A stretch of DNA of 59,112 nt from JAJISG01 sp964347345 (lineage in GTDB: Archaea; Thermoplasmatota; Thermoplasmata; RBG-16-68-12; JAJISG01), in contig CAYFYB010000008.1 in NCBI GenBank assembly GCA_964347345.1, positions 1 through 59,112 of the forward strand. Direction: 5' to 3'. Made by a program: the position numbers and the translations under genes. The notes below the pieces were generated by a model. That model was not told the DNA's origin and searched no databases. It saw nothing but the letters and a program-made list of their open reading frames with translations. Shown one piece after another: positions 25,458 to 33,885 of this stretch; the stretch's first letter is position 1, and each line of letters opens with the position of its first letter.

Positions 25458-25928
25458 ATGACGATTGAGGAAGGAGACGTGGCACCGGATTTCACCTTGC
25501 CAAATGAGGAGAACAAGCCCGTGACTCTGTCGAAGGAACTGGGGGAAGGACCCGTGGTCCTCTCCTTCCATGTCTTCGATTTCACAGGGGTATGCACCAC
25601 CCAAGCCTGCAGCTTCCGGGACGCCATGGGTGATCTGACGACGTACGGAGCCAAGGTCTTCGGCATCAGTGTCGACACCCCCTTCACCCACAAGCGGTTC
25701 AAGGAGGAGAATCGCATCAACTACCCCCTTCTGAGCGACTTCAACAAGGAGGTCTCCAGAACATACGGCGTCCTCTATGACGATTTCATCGGCTTCAAAG
25801 GGGTTTCAAAGAGGTCGGTCTTCGTCATCGATAAGGATGGCGTGGTGCGCTACCGGTGGGTCACCGAGGACAACAGAATCGCCCCAAATGTGGAAGAGGT
25901 CGCCAAGGTCGTAGGGAAACTCTCCTAG
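25458..25928 (+). CDS. Peroxiredoxin (PrxQ/Bcp-like)
   Basis: A 156-residue thiol peroxidase that reduces H2O2 and organic peroxides. It has the thioredoxin fold with peroxidatic Cys46 in FDFTGVCTTQAC and a second Cys at position 51, the spacing of Bcp/PrxQ enzymes that form an intramolecular disulfide. The residues RSVFVIDKDGVVRYRWV close the fold. GGAGG lies before the ATG and a TATA-like TTTAAGTAA is near 25420. It lies next to the iron regulator and iron permease, which fits oxidative-stress and iron handling. Confidence 0.93.
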   Translation: MTIEEGDVAPDFTLPNEENKPVTLSKELGEGPVVLSFHVFDFTGVCTTQACSFRDAMGDLTTYGAKVFGISVDTPFTHKRFKEENRINYPLLSDFNKEVSRTYGVLYDDFIGFKGVSKRSVFVIDKDGVVRYRWVTEDNRIAPNVEEVAKVVGKLS

Positions 25929-25968
25929 AGCCCCACGAGGTCTGCATTCGGAGCTGGGACGAGAGAGG

Positions 25969-26736
25969 CTACGGGACGTCAAAGGGAGCCGAGGTCTTCT
26001 GGTTCAGGGCCACATGTATCAGAGAGGCGTCTCCGATGGAGAGGGCTACCCTCCTCTCCTCCACGGCCACCAAGAGGACGCCCTCCACGACATCCACGAC
26101 CCCCACCTCCAGCCCAGGTTTGAAGCCCATGGAGATCAGCCGTCTCACGGTGGCCTCTTCCTCCGATGTCAGGTGGGACACGAAGGCCTTGGTACCCTTG
26201 GGGACACCCGTGAGAAGAAGGTCTCCCTCCTCGATGCACTCCTCGCAGGTCATGGGCTTGAAGCACTTGGGGATGGGGATGTTGTCATCGGGGCACTCGA
26301 CAGGCCTGTTGAGCATTCGGCATATCTCCTGCTCCACCTCATCGGTGAAGGCGTGCTCCAGCTTGTGGGCCTGTTCGTGGACGTCCTCCACCGGCACGCC
26401 CACCAGGTCCGTAAGGAACCTCTCGGCGATGCAATGCCTGCGGACCACGCGGACGGACATGGCATATCCTTTGGCCGTCAGCCGGACACCTTTGTAAGGT
26501 GTGTAGGCCACGTATCCTTCCTCGGCCAACTTCTGGAGCATCTCCGTCACGCTTGACGGAGCAACCTTAAGCCAGGCCGCTATGTCGCTGGTCCTGGCGG
26601 TCTTCCTCCCTTCCGATGTCACCCAGATAGCCAGCAGATAGTTCTCCAGGTTGGCGCTTATGAACTCCTTCTCGATCCCCAGGGCCGCGAAGACGTTCCT
26701 CGCCCTCCTCGGACGCGTTCCAAGGGTTGCCTCCAC
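25969..26736 (-). CDS. DtxR/MntR-family metal-dependent repressor
   Basis: A 255-residue iron- or manganese-dependent transcription factor. The N-terminal winged helix (ENYLLAIWVTSEGRKTARTSDIAAWLKVAPSSVTEMLQKL) is followed by the metal-binding dimerisation domain (RRHCIAERFLTDLVGVP, HEQAHKLEHAFTDEVEQEI with its Glu and His ligands). A Cys-containing segment (CFKPMTCEECIEEGD) leads into a C-terminal FeoA/SH3-like domain. It starts with GTG at 26736 after GGAGG. It is divergent from the FTR1 iron permease across a gap with palindromic sequences, the arrangement expected for direct iron-controlled repression. Confidence 0.9.
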   Translation of the reverse strand: MEATLGTRPRRARNVFAALGIEKEFISANLENYLLAIWVTSEGRKTARTSDIAAWLKVAPSSVTEMLQKLAEEGYVAYTPYKGVRLTAKGYAMSVRVVRRHCIAERFLTDLVGVPVEDVHEQAHKLEHAFTDEVEQEICRMLNRPVECPDDNIPIPKCFKPMTCEECIEEGDLLLTGVPKGTKAFVSHLTSEEEATVRRLISMGFKPGLEVGVVDVVEGVLLVAVEERRVALSIGDASLIHVALNQKTSAPFDVP

Positions 26737-27060
26737 TCAGTCGCCTCCTTCCCAGTTCCTGCTCCGGGCCATCGGGTCCTCTCCCCTCCCGGGAGGAGCA
26801 TTGAACTTCTCACCCAGATCGTGGAAGCGTGCCATGATACCCCGTCAAGTGCCGCGATGTCTCTAAGCAAGCGTTCTCACAGACTAGGCGTCGTTAGGTA
26901 TTTAGTCCTTCTGGACAGCCTCGGGGGCACACGATACATACTATACTTTCGATAGATTTAGGTAGGTCATCGTCCCGTCGGAATGTCAAATTTCGGTAAG
27001 CCTAAAATTCAAATAGGCCACCATCGTGCAAACTTTGGTCCTAGAAAAAGGGTGAGAAGG
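26737..27060. promoter_or_regulatory. Divergent control region between the DtxR-type gene and FTR1; candidate iron operators
   Basis: No gene is supported here. Two elements resemble DtxR/IdeR half sites: TTTAGGTAGG at about 26957-26966, and an imperfect inverted repeat at 26989-27009 (AATTTCGG, TAAG, then CCTAAAATT). A CCTA ... TAGG pair follows at 27001-27017. They lie upstream of the TTG at 27061 that I take as the FTR1 start, so bound regulator would block the permease promoter. The site calls are by eye and not scored. Confidence 0.4.
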
Positions 27061-27996
27061 TTGGTCCTGGCCCAGTATCTGTTGACGTTCCGGGAGGTGC
27101 TCGAGGCGGCCCTCCTGACGGCAATCATTCTGGCCTACTTGGTCAAGACGGGACGCATCTCCTTGGCCCGATATGCCTGGTATGGGATCCACGCCGCTGT
27201 GGCGGTCAGTCTCATCCTTGGTGCAAGCATATGGTTCCTCTATGGGCAGCTCTCCCAGCTTGACAAGGTCCTCTTTGAGGGAACGGCGGCCCTCATAGCG
27301 GTCGCCGTCCTAACTTCCATGATTTACTGGATGGCCGCTAAGGCCCGCACCATCAGACACAAGGTTGAGGGTCGTGTGGAGGCAGCTGTCACTCATGGCG
27401 CAATCATGGGCCTGGCCTCCCTCACGTTTGTCCTCGTCTTCCGGGAAGGGCTGGAGACCGTCCTCTTCTTGACGCCCTTTCTGGTCCAAGACACTGGCGC
27501 GACCCTCCTCGGTGCCATCCTGGGCCTGGGGTTTGGCATCCTCCTCGCCTATGGCATCTTCCGCTTTGGCCTGAACCTTGACATGCGGAAGTTCTTCTAT
27601 TTCACGAGCATCCTTCTCATCCTCCTGGCAGGTGGGCTGCTGGGATACGGAGTCCACGAAATCCTCGAGTACTGGAAGCTCCAGGGGTCTGATCTCGGCT
27701 GGTGGGGCCAAGCCGCCTTCGTCCTTCCAATAGCCAGTGACAGCCTGTTCCACCACAAAGGCGCAATCGGCTCGGTCTTCGCCGTCATGTTTGGATACAC
27801 GGTTATGGCAGAGTGGGCCCGGGTCATTGCTCACGCACTCTATCTGGCCCTAGCACTGCCCCTGGTCATTCAGGTCTACCGTAGGCCTGAGTGGGTGGAA
27901 CTCCTCGTCGCCCGTCTCAAGGCCTTGGTCCGTCCGATCTCCGCCAGTGAGGGACGGGACGGTACTAGGGAGGACCCCGTCCTACCTTCCCGGTGA
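27061..27996 (+). CDS. FTR1-family iron permease
   Basis: A high-affinity iron-permease-like membrane protein of 311 residues with about seven transmembrane helices. The two iron-transfer motifs are FREVLEA in helix 1 (usually REGLE, here REVLE) and FREGLET in the middle, which are the family hallmarks. The frame can open at 26983, but those 26 extra residues are polar, match no FTR1 and cover the operator-like repeats. TTG 27061 gives the expected start (LVLAQYLLTFRE) and is preceded by GGTGA. The adjacent DtxR-type gene is its probable regulator. Confidence 0.85.
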   Translation: MVLAQYLLTFREVLEAALLTAIILAYLVKTGRISLARYAWYGIHAAVAVSLILGASIWFLYGQLSQLDKVLFEGTAALIAVAVLTSMIYWMAAKARTIRHKVEGRVEAAVTHGAIMGLASLTFVLVFREGLETVLFLTPFLVQDTGATLLGAILGLGFGILLAYGIFRFGLNLDMRKFFYFTSILLILLAGGLLGYGVHEILEYWKLQGSDLGWWGQAAFVLPIASDSLFHHKGAIGSVFAVMFGYTVMAEWARVIAHALYLALALPLVIQVYRRPEWVELLVARLKALVRPISASEGRDGTREDPVLPSR

Positions 27997-28043
27997 TGGG
28001 AACCCCAAGGTTTTTGATTCCCTCTCGCGGTCAGCGGCCGGGA

Positions 28044-29216
28044 ATGTCCATGGGTGAATGGAAGATTGACACGCTGGCTGCCCACCTGGCCCGCCGGAGG
28101 GGAGCGGGACCGGTGGTGGATCCCATCGCCGTGAGCACCACGTACGTCCTGAAAGATGTGGAGGAGGGGGCGCGCTACGCCCAGGAGAAGGCACCTACCA
28201 CGTACTACTCCCGTTGGGGGATGCCCACCAACCGGCTTGTGGAGGAGGCAGTTGCCACACTCGAGGGGGGTCGTTACGGCCTGGCCACGGCCTCGGGCAT
28301 GGGAGCGATTTCCTCCGCCCTGCTGGCTTTGGTATCCAAGGGTGACCACATCCTGGCGGGAAGGAGCCTCTACTCCGGCACGACGGAGATCATGACCCGC
28401 TACCTGCCCAGGTTCGACGTGGAGACAACCTTCGTAGACCCCTCAGAAGAGGGGGGCTTCGAGGAGGGGTTGAGGGAGAACACTTCCGTGGTCTTCGTGG
28501 AGACCCCCGCCAACCCCACCATGCTCATCACGGACATCACCGAGGCCGTCGCCGCTGCTGAGAATGCGGAGGCTATCGTGATGGCTGACAACACCTTCGC
28601 CACCCCCATCAACCAGAGGCCCCTGGACCTGGGAGTGGACGTGGTCCTCCATTCGGCCACGAAGTACTTCGGCGGCCACTCTGACGTAACAGGCGGATTG
28701 GTGGTGACTCGGGAGGAGGCTCTTCATGACGAGATATGGGAGACCTACAAGCTCTTGGGACCCACCCTGGGGGCCATGGATGCTTTCCTCATCGGAAGGG
28801 GATTGAGGACTCTGCCCCTCCGGGTGCGGAGACAGAACGAGACCGCCAAGGGCCTGGCGGAATTCCTTGAGGATCACCCTAGGGTCTCCAAGGTGTACTA
28901 CCCGGGTCTGACGTCCTTCCCTCAGCACACCCTGGCCAAGAGGCAGATGAGGGGATTCGGTGCCATGCTCTCCTTCGAGCTGAAGGGAGGCTACAAGGAG
29001 GCCGTGAGGTTTGTGGAGGGTGTCAAGGTGGCCTACCTGGCCGTCAGCCTCGGCGGGCCGGAGACCCTCGTGGTCCATGCTGCCAGCGTGACCCACGGAA
29101 CGCTGACTTCGGAGGAGCGGCAGATGGCTGGCATCCCAGAGGGCCTCGTGAGGGTCAGTGTGGGACTGGAAGACCTTGAGGACCTGAAGGAGGACTTCCA
29201 TCAGGCTCTTAGATAG
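28044..29216 (+). CDS. Trans-sulfuration PLP enzyme (cystathionine gamma-synthase/lyase family)
   Basis: A 390-residue Cys/Met-metabolism PLP enzyme. It shows the N-terminal substrate region SRWGMPTNRLVEEAVATLEGG, the PLP phosphate contact ASGMGAISSA, MADNTFATPINQRPLDLG, the Schiff-base lysine in LHSATKYFGGHSDVTGG, and the C-terminal VSLGGPETLVVHAASVTHG. It acts in cysteine-methionine interconversion, and whether it is MetB, cystathionine lyase or methionine gamma-lyase is open. I chose ATG 28044 because the open frame before it overlaps FTR1. A T-rich box (GGTTTTTGAT) lies about 25-30 nt upstream. It converges with and overlaps the MGMT gene by 16 bases. Confidence 0.88.
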   Translation: MSMGEWKIDTLAAHLARRRGAGPVVDPIAVSTTYVLKDVEEGARYAQEKAPTTYYSRWGMPTNRLVEEAVATLEGGRYGLATASGMGAISSALLALVSKGDHILAGRSLYSGTTEIMTRYLPRFDVETTFVDPSEEGGFEEGLRENTSVVFVETPANPTMLITDITEAVAAAENAEAIVMADNTFATPINQRPLDLGVDVVLHSATKYFGGHSDVTGGLVVTREEALHDEIWETYKLLGPTLGAMDAFLIGRGLRTLPLRVRRQNETAKGLAEFLEDHPRVSKVYYPGLTSFPQHTLAKRQMRGFGAMLSFELKGGYKEAVRFVEGVKVAYLAVSLGGPETLVVHAASVTHGTLTSEERQMAGIPEGLVRVSVGLEDLEDLKEDFHQALR

Positions 29217-29677
29217 TCTGGGGTCTTCAGCACGCCTTCCAACTTGAGGAGGTTGACCTTCCACTCGATGCCGGCGCTGAAGCCTCCCAGATCTCCGCTG
29301 CTGCTCACCACCCGGTGGCACGGAATGACGACGCAGGACCTGTTCTTACTCAGGGTGTAGGCCACGGCCCTGTAGGCCCTGGGCTTGCCGATATCCTCCG
29401 CTATTTCCCGGTAGCTCCTCACCGTGCCGTAGGGTATCCTGCGGGCGGCCTGCAGGACCTGAACCTCGAAGGGTGTGTATCCCGAGAGGTCCACCTCATA
29501 TGACGAGAATTCTACCGGCTCCCCCTCGAAGTACCTGAGGAGATCCCTCGAAAGCTCCGTCCTGGGATCGTCTCCCTTATACTCCGTATCGTCCGTCAGG
29601 ACGACGCCCCTGACCTTGGGGCCTTCTTCACAGACGTCCACCCGGCCAAACGGCGTTCGAAGGGAGGTGACGTTCAT
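29201..29677 (-). CDS. ogt: Methylated-DNA-protein-cysteine methyltransferase
   Basis: A suicide repair protein of about 158 residues that removes O6-alkyl groups from guanine. It has the active-site motif VIPCHRVV, the helix-turn-helix with RRIPYGTVRSYREIAEDIGKPRAYRAVA, the asparagine hinge SKNRSCV and the C-terminal SSSGDLGGFSAGIEWKVNLLKLEG. The ATG at 29677 lies one base after the stop of the ADP-forming acetyl-CoA synthetase gene, so it is cotranscribed with it. Confidence 0.92.
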   Translation of the reverse strand: MNVTSLRTPFGRVDVCEEGPKVRGVVLTDDTEYKGDDPRTELSRDLLRYFEGEPVEFSSYEVDLSGYTPFEVQVLQAARRIPYGTVRSYREIAEDIGKPRAYRAVAYTLSKNRSCVVIPCHRVVSSSGDLGGFSAGIEWKVNLLKLEGVLKTPDYLRA

Positions 29678-29678
29678 T

Positions 29679-31838
29679 CTATCTTCCTCTTGAAGGCCCT
29701 CCTCCCTTTTCATTTTGACGATTTTCCTCCTTGGGCCTCGATGTGAGGAGGACGCGGGCGTCCACCACCTTGCAGCCTTGCCCCTCTTCGAAGACCAGGA
29801 AGGGGTTGATATCCACCTCGGAGATGTCGTGGAAGTCTTCCACCAGCTGGGAGAGGCGCTGCAAGCACTCCACCAGAGCAGCCACGTCTGAGGCAGCCTC
29901 GCCCCTTACCCCCTCGAGGATGGGATAACTCCTGACGCCTTTGATCATCCTGAGAGCATCCATGTCCGTCATGGGTGCCAGACGGAAGACCACGTCCTTG
30001 AGGACCTCCACGTAGATTCCCCCGAGGCCAAAGAGGAGCATGGGGCCGAACTTCTCCTCCAACTTCATACCCATGATGGTCTCCTTGCCACCCTTGGCAA
30101 ACTCCTGCACCATGAACTCCTTGGTATCCAAGCCCTTGGAGGAGAGGCGTTTGTTGATGGCGTTGAAGTGCCTCACCAGTTCCTCTCGATTCCTTATGTC
30201 TAGAGAGACGGCCCCGTAGTCCGTCTTGTGGACCATGTCGGGATGGACAGCTTTCAGAACCACTGGATACCCGATTTCTTCTGCGGCGGCCACCACCTTC
30301 CCCAGGCTCGAAACCAACTCCGTCCTAACGATGTTGAATCCATAGGCCTTCAGGAGGGCTAGGGCATCCATCTCGTGCAGCCTCCTCCTCCCCCCCTTTC
30401 TCGCCTTCTGGATGATGTACTCTGCTCGGCTCCTGTCCACATCAAAGGCGCGGAACATCCCCTCCTCCCTCTCGAGGTACTCCTTATACGTGCTCATGGC
30501 AGCCAGCGAGAGGGCCGCGTTCTCTGGGAAGAGGTATGAGGGAATGCCATGGTCCACCAGCTCCTTGAAGGCTGGCGATTCCTTGGTCCTGGCCAGGAAA
30601 CAGCTCAGCACTGTCTTCTCATGCTTCTGAGCGGATTCCCAGATGGTCCGGGCTATGGCCACCTCGTCCTCTATGATGGGCGGCACGCTGATAACCAAGA
30701 GGGCATCCACGTTCTCGTCCTTGAGCACGGCATCCATGACCTTCCCGTAGCGAGCAGCGTCAGCGTCGGCAATCATGTCGATGGGGTTCGCCGTGCTTGC
30801 CTCCTCCGGCAGGTTCTCCTCCAGGTATGCGATAGTTTCCGGGCTTAGTTGGGCCATCTCAACGTCAACGCTAGAGAGGGCGTCGGTCGCCATGATTCCC
30901 GGGCCGCCGGCGTTTGTGACGACGGCCGCTCTCCTGCCGGCGGGCAGAGGCTGGAGGGAGAATGCCTGGGCCAGATCGAAGAGTTCCTGGATGGAGGCCA
31001 CCCTCAGGACGCCGCACTGCTCGAAGAGAGCCTGGCTTCCCACGTCGGGACCCGCCATGGCTCCCGTGTGGCTTACCGTGGCCCTCGCCCCGGCCTCCGT
31101 CCTTCCAGACTTCAGGGCAATGATGGGCTTCGACTTGGTGACCCTTCGGGCGATCTTGACGAACTCCCTGGGCTCTCCGAAGCTCTCTATGTACAGGAGG
31201 ATGATGTCGGTATCAGGATCCTTCTCCCAGTACTCGATCAGTTCGTTCCCTGAGACGTCTGCGGCGTTGCCAAGGCTGACGAACTTCGAAAGGCCGACAC
31301 CGACGTTCCTGGCGTGCTCCAGAATGGCCACTCCCAGGGCCCCACTCTGGGTCATGAAGGCTATGTTTCCCCTGAGGGGGAGGATGGGGGCGAAGGTGGC
31401 ATCCATCTGGACCTCAGGGTCGGTGTTGATGACCCCCATGCAGTTGGGACCCACCATCACCATCCCGTACTTCTTGACCAGAGACTGCAGCTCGTCCTCC
31501 AACTCGACGCCCGTAGGTCCGATCTCGCTGAAGCCGGCGGTGATGACTACCAGGCCCTTAACGCCCTTCTTCCCACACTCCTCCACTACCTGCATGACCT
31601 TGGAGGCGGGAACGATGACGATGGCCAGGTCAACCTCGTCGGGTATGTCCAACACCGAGGGATAGGCCTTGATGGAATGGATTGAAGAGGCCGACGGATT
31701 GACGGGGTAGACACGCCCCTGGAAGCCGTAGGTGAGGAGGTTGTCCAGGACTTCCCAGCCCACCTTCCTTCTGTTTCGAGAAGCTCCAATGACGGCGATG
31801 GATGCAGGGGAGAAGACGCAGTCCAACCTCTCCTTCAT
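29679..31838 (-). CDS. ADP-forming acetate-CoA ligase, fused alpha-beta
   Basis: A 719-residue single-chain acetyl-CoA synthetase (ADP-forming), which converts acetyl-CoA + ADP + Pi to acetate + CoA + ATP, or other acyl-CoAs. The alpha part has the CoA-binding domain (FSPASIAVIGASRNRRKVG), GPNCMGVINTD and the phosphohistidine loop GARATVSHTGAMAG. The beta part is a C-terminal ATP-grasp (IGYPVVLKAVHPDMVHKTDYGAV; SEVDINPFLVFEEG). The ATG at 31838 is backed by a TATA-like TCTTTAAGG about 25-30 nt upstream; the GTG four codons earlier is too close to it. It lies beside an HTH regulator and acetate genes. Confidence 0.93.
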   Translation of the reverse strand: MKERLDCVFSPASIAVIGASRNRRKVGWEVLDNLLTYGFQGRVYPVNPSASSIHSIKAYPSVLDIPDEVDLAIVIVPASKVMQVVEECGKKGVKGLVVITAGFSEIGPTGVELEDELQSLVKKYGMVMVGPNCMGVINTDPEVQMDATFAPILPLRGNIAFMTQSGALGVAILEHARNVGVGLSKFVSLGNAADVSGNELIEYWEKDPDTDIILLYIESFGEPREFVKIARRVTKSKPIIALKSGRTEAGARATVSHTGAMAGPDVGSQALFEQCGVLRVASIQELFDLAQAFSLQPLPAGRRAAVVTNAGGPGIMATDALSSVDVEMAQLSPETIAYLEENLPEEASTANPIDMIADADAARYGKVMDAVLKDENVDALLVISVPPIIEDEVAIARTIWESAQKHEKTVLSCFLARTKESPAFKELVDHGIPSYLFPENAALSLAAMSTYKEYLEREEGMFRAFDVDRSRAEYIIQKARKGGRRRLHEMDALALLKAYGFNIVRTELVSSLGKVVAAAEEIGYPVVLKAVHPDMVHKTDYGAVSLDIRNREELVRHFNAINKRLSSKGLDTKEFMVQEFAKGGKETIMGMKLEEKFGPMLLFGLGGIYVEVLKDVVFRLAPMTDMDALRMIKGVRSYPILEGVRGEAASDVAALVECLQRLSQLVEDFHDISEVDINPFLVFEEGQGCKVVDARVLLTSRPKEENRQNEKGGGPSRGR

Positions 31839-31869
31839 TCGCCTCACCAAGGTTTCAAGACCTTAAAGA

Positions 31870-32427
31870 CTAACCGGTGGGAAGGAGGGAGATGAGGAGG
31901 GTCATCCTTGGGCCTGGCTCCTCTTTGTACTTGGTCTCCAGGTTCGCCAGCTTCTCCCTGGCCTCCCGGAGAACGGTCTCGACCTCCGCCAAAATGTCCT
32001 CTCTCCAGGGGTACGGGTAGAGTTCCGTGAGGCCGATCCCGTATGAAAAGCCTTCGAGAGTCAGAAGTTGTTTAATGGCCTGGTTCACCAGCCCCTTCAC
32101 CATACCCATGACGGACAACCTGTAGGTAATCCTGTCTTCGTTGGAGACCTGCTGCCACAGTTCCGAAGAGTCCACATCCCTTCCCTCCATCCTGTAGTAC
32201 TTCTCGATGAGGTTCCCCTTGACCTCCACACGAGTCTGTCTGATGAGGTGGGCCTCAAGCAGCTTTCCAATGTGGTGATGCACCGTCGCTGGCGTTATCT
32301 CCATGGCCTGGGCTATCTGGGTAACACTCATGTCCCGATCAAAAAGGAAGGCGAGTATCTGCAGCCTAGAGGGGTCCGACAGAATCTTGAGCTGGTCCAG
32401 GGTGGCCTTCACGTCTGGGGTCAACAT
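31870..32427 (-). CDS. ArsR-type winged-helix transcriptional regulator
   Basis: A 185-residue regulator with an N-terminal winged helix (LKILSDPSRLQILAFLFDRDMSVTQIAQAMEITPATVHHHIGKLLEAHLI) and a C-terminal helical domain probably for ligand binding or dimerisation. No Cys-rich metal site is present, so it is unlikely to be a metal sensor. It is cotranscribable with the downstream ADP-forming acetyl-CoA synthetase, 31 bases apart. A near-perfect inverted repeat sits just before its ATG and may be its own operator. Control of acetate metabolism is inferred from position. Confidence 0.85.
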   Translation of the reverse strand: MLTPDVKATLDQLKILSDPSRLQILAFLFDRDMSVTQIAQAMEITPATVHHHIGKLLEAHLIRQTRVEVKGNLIEKYYRMEGRDVDSSELWQQVSNEDRITYRLSVMGMVKGLVNQAIKQLLTLEGFSYGIGLTELYPYPWREDILAEVETVLREAREKLANLETKYKEEPGPRMTLLISLLPTG

Positions 32428-32432
32428 ATCAC

Positions 32433-32453
32433 CGCTTAGACAATGTCTTAGCG
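32433..32453. promoter_or_regulatory. Inverted repeat, candidate operator of the HTH regulator
   Basis: CGCTTAGACA, one base, then TGTCTTAGCG: 10-base arms with one mismatched pair, six bases upstream of the regulator ATG at 32427. A TATA box (GTATTTAAG) lies about 20 bases further upstream at 32470-32481, so a dimer bound here would sit on the transcription start. Confidence 0.6.
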
Positions 32454-32576
32454 CTTTAATGTCGTCAAAATACTTAAATACCCCCGCGACATACTTTGTT
32501 TGAGGTCACCCAAAGAACCTCCGGGAAGAGGAGTGACTTCCCCGCGAGATCACGCTAAACCCCTCCTCCAACCCCA

Positions 32577-32601
32577 ACCGGTGAGCGTCTTGCTCACCGG
32601 T
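32577..32601. promoter_or_regulatory. Perfect 10-bp stem-loop before the deacetylase-family gene
   Basis: ACCGGTGAGC, loop GTCTT, GCTCACCGGT. It is followed immediately by the TATA-like AAACTTATTATC of the downstream gene. As DNA it could be an operator, or as RNA a terminator-like hairpin for leftward transcripts. No T-tract follows on either side. Confidence 0.5.
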
Positions 32602-32674
32602 CAAACTTATTATCGTCCCGGCCCGTCTGGGCCAGCATCCCACCACCTCTAATAGGGGTTCTCACCTTACGGAT

Positions 32675-33859
32675 ATGATGCCCCCTTCGACGCGGAGACA
32701 GTCTAAGGGTAACGGGAGTCTACTGGTCTACGATGAGGGCTACTTGAGGTACGACTTCGGGGGAACTCACTCCCTCCGTCAGGAGAGGATCAAGCTCGCC
32801 CGAGAACTCCTCTCCAGCCTGGGCGTTCTTGAGCACCCCGGCGTCCGGGAGGTGCCGGCAGGGGCCGGTCTCGAGGAGGAGATTCTACTCATCCACTCCA
32901 AGGAGTATGTGGAAGCGGTGAAGGCCTCGGGGAGAAACCCTTCCGGCGCGGGATGGAGGTACATGGGGTACGGCCTGGGGACCTTGGACAACCCCGTCTT
33001 CGCTGACATGTATGACGCCTCCGCCCTTCATGTGGGAGGAACCATACGGGCTGGAAGGGCGGTCCTCTCAGAGGATGTGGATCATGCCTTCAACCTCGGC
33101 GGGGGGTTCCATCATGCCTCTCGATCCCGGGCCTCCGGTTTCTGTGTCTTCAACGACGTGGCCATCGTAATCAGCGCCCTTCTGGAGGAAGGCCTCCACC
33201 GGGTCCTGTACGTGGATGTGGACGCCCATCACGGGGACGGCGTCCAGTACTCCTTCTACAGCGACCCGAGGGTCCTCACAATATCCCTTCACGAAGACGG
33301 GAGGTACCTCTTCCCCGGTACAGGCTTCGTTAAGGAACTAGGCGAAGGGGAGGGGGAGGGGTACAGCGTCAACGTCCCACTTCCTCCCTACACGGGTGAC
33401 ACGGAGTACATGAGGGCCTTCGAAGAGGTGGTTCCTCCCCTGGCCGAGTCCTTCAAGCCCCAGGTGATAGTCACTCAATTAGGCGTGGACACCCACTACA
33501 GCGATCCCCTTACCCACCTGAACCTTACGACCAACGCCCATAGAAGGATTGCTGAGGAACTCCATGGCCTGGCCCACGATATCAGCAATGGAAGATGGGT
33601 GGCCGCTGGAGGTGGGGGGTACGAGCCGTCCGCCGTCGCTAGGTCTTGGACCCTGATGTTTGGGGCCATGGTGGAGAGGGAGCTGGAGGACAGGATTCCC
33701 GATAGCTGGCCTCCCATCTACGAGAGCCTGTTGGGGGGAAAGGTCAACGTGCTGACCCTTACAGATCCCAAGGTCCCCTCCCGTCCCGGCGTGGGGAGGG
33801 AGGTGGAGCGAGTCCTGGAGGAGGTCAGGCGCGCCTTATCGCCCTATCATCGTCTTTAG
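32675..33859 (+). CDS. Histone deacetylase-family (AcuC-like) deacetylase
   Basis: A 394-residue zinc hydrolase of the arginase/deacetylase fold. The zinc and charge-relay motifs are NLGGGFHHASRSRASGFCVFNDVAI (HH pair), YVDVDAHHGDGVQYSFYSD (Asp/His zinc ligands) and QLGVDTHYSDPLTHL (Asp ligand), with GGGGYEPSAVARSW near the end. In bacteria AcuC reactivates acetyl-CoA synthetase by deacetylation. In this genome it lies between an HTH regulator and a SatP/acs pair, so acetyl-CoA metabolism or protein deacetylation is plausible. Two adjacent ATG codons at 32675/32678 make the exact start ambiguous. Confidence 0.9.
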   Translation: MMPPSTRRQSKGNGSLLVYDEGYLRYDFGGTHSLRQERIKLARELLSSLGVLEHPGVREVPAGAGLEEEILLIHSKEYVEAVKASGRNPSGAGWRYMGYGLGTLDNPVFADMYDASALHVGGTIRAGRAVLSEDVDHAFNLGGGFHHASRSRASGFCVFNDVAIVISALLEEGLHRVLYVDVDAHHGDGVQYSFYSDPRVLTISLHEDGRYLFPGTGFVKELGEGEGEGYSVNVPLPPYTGDTEYMRAFEEVVPPLAESFKPQVIVTQLGVDTHYSDPLTHLNLTTNAHRRIAEELHGLAHDISNGRWVAAGGGGYEPSAVARSWTLMFGAMVERELEDRIPDSWPPIYESLLGGKVNVLTLTDPKVPSRPGVGREVERVLEEVRRALSPYHRL

Positions 33860-33885
33860 TCGTCTGCCAGAGGGGCCAGCCGCCT

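Noticed and set aside
30775..31665. Long plus-strand frame (296 codons) antisense to the ADP-forming acetyl-CoA synthetase
   Set aside because: The minus-strand product is an unmistakable enzyme; the antisense frame is Ser/Arg-rich low-complexity sequence, a by-product of high GC.
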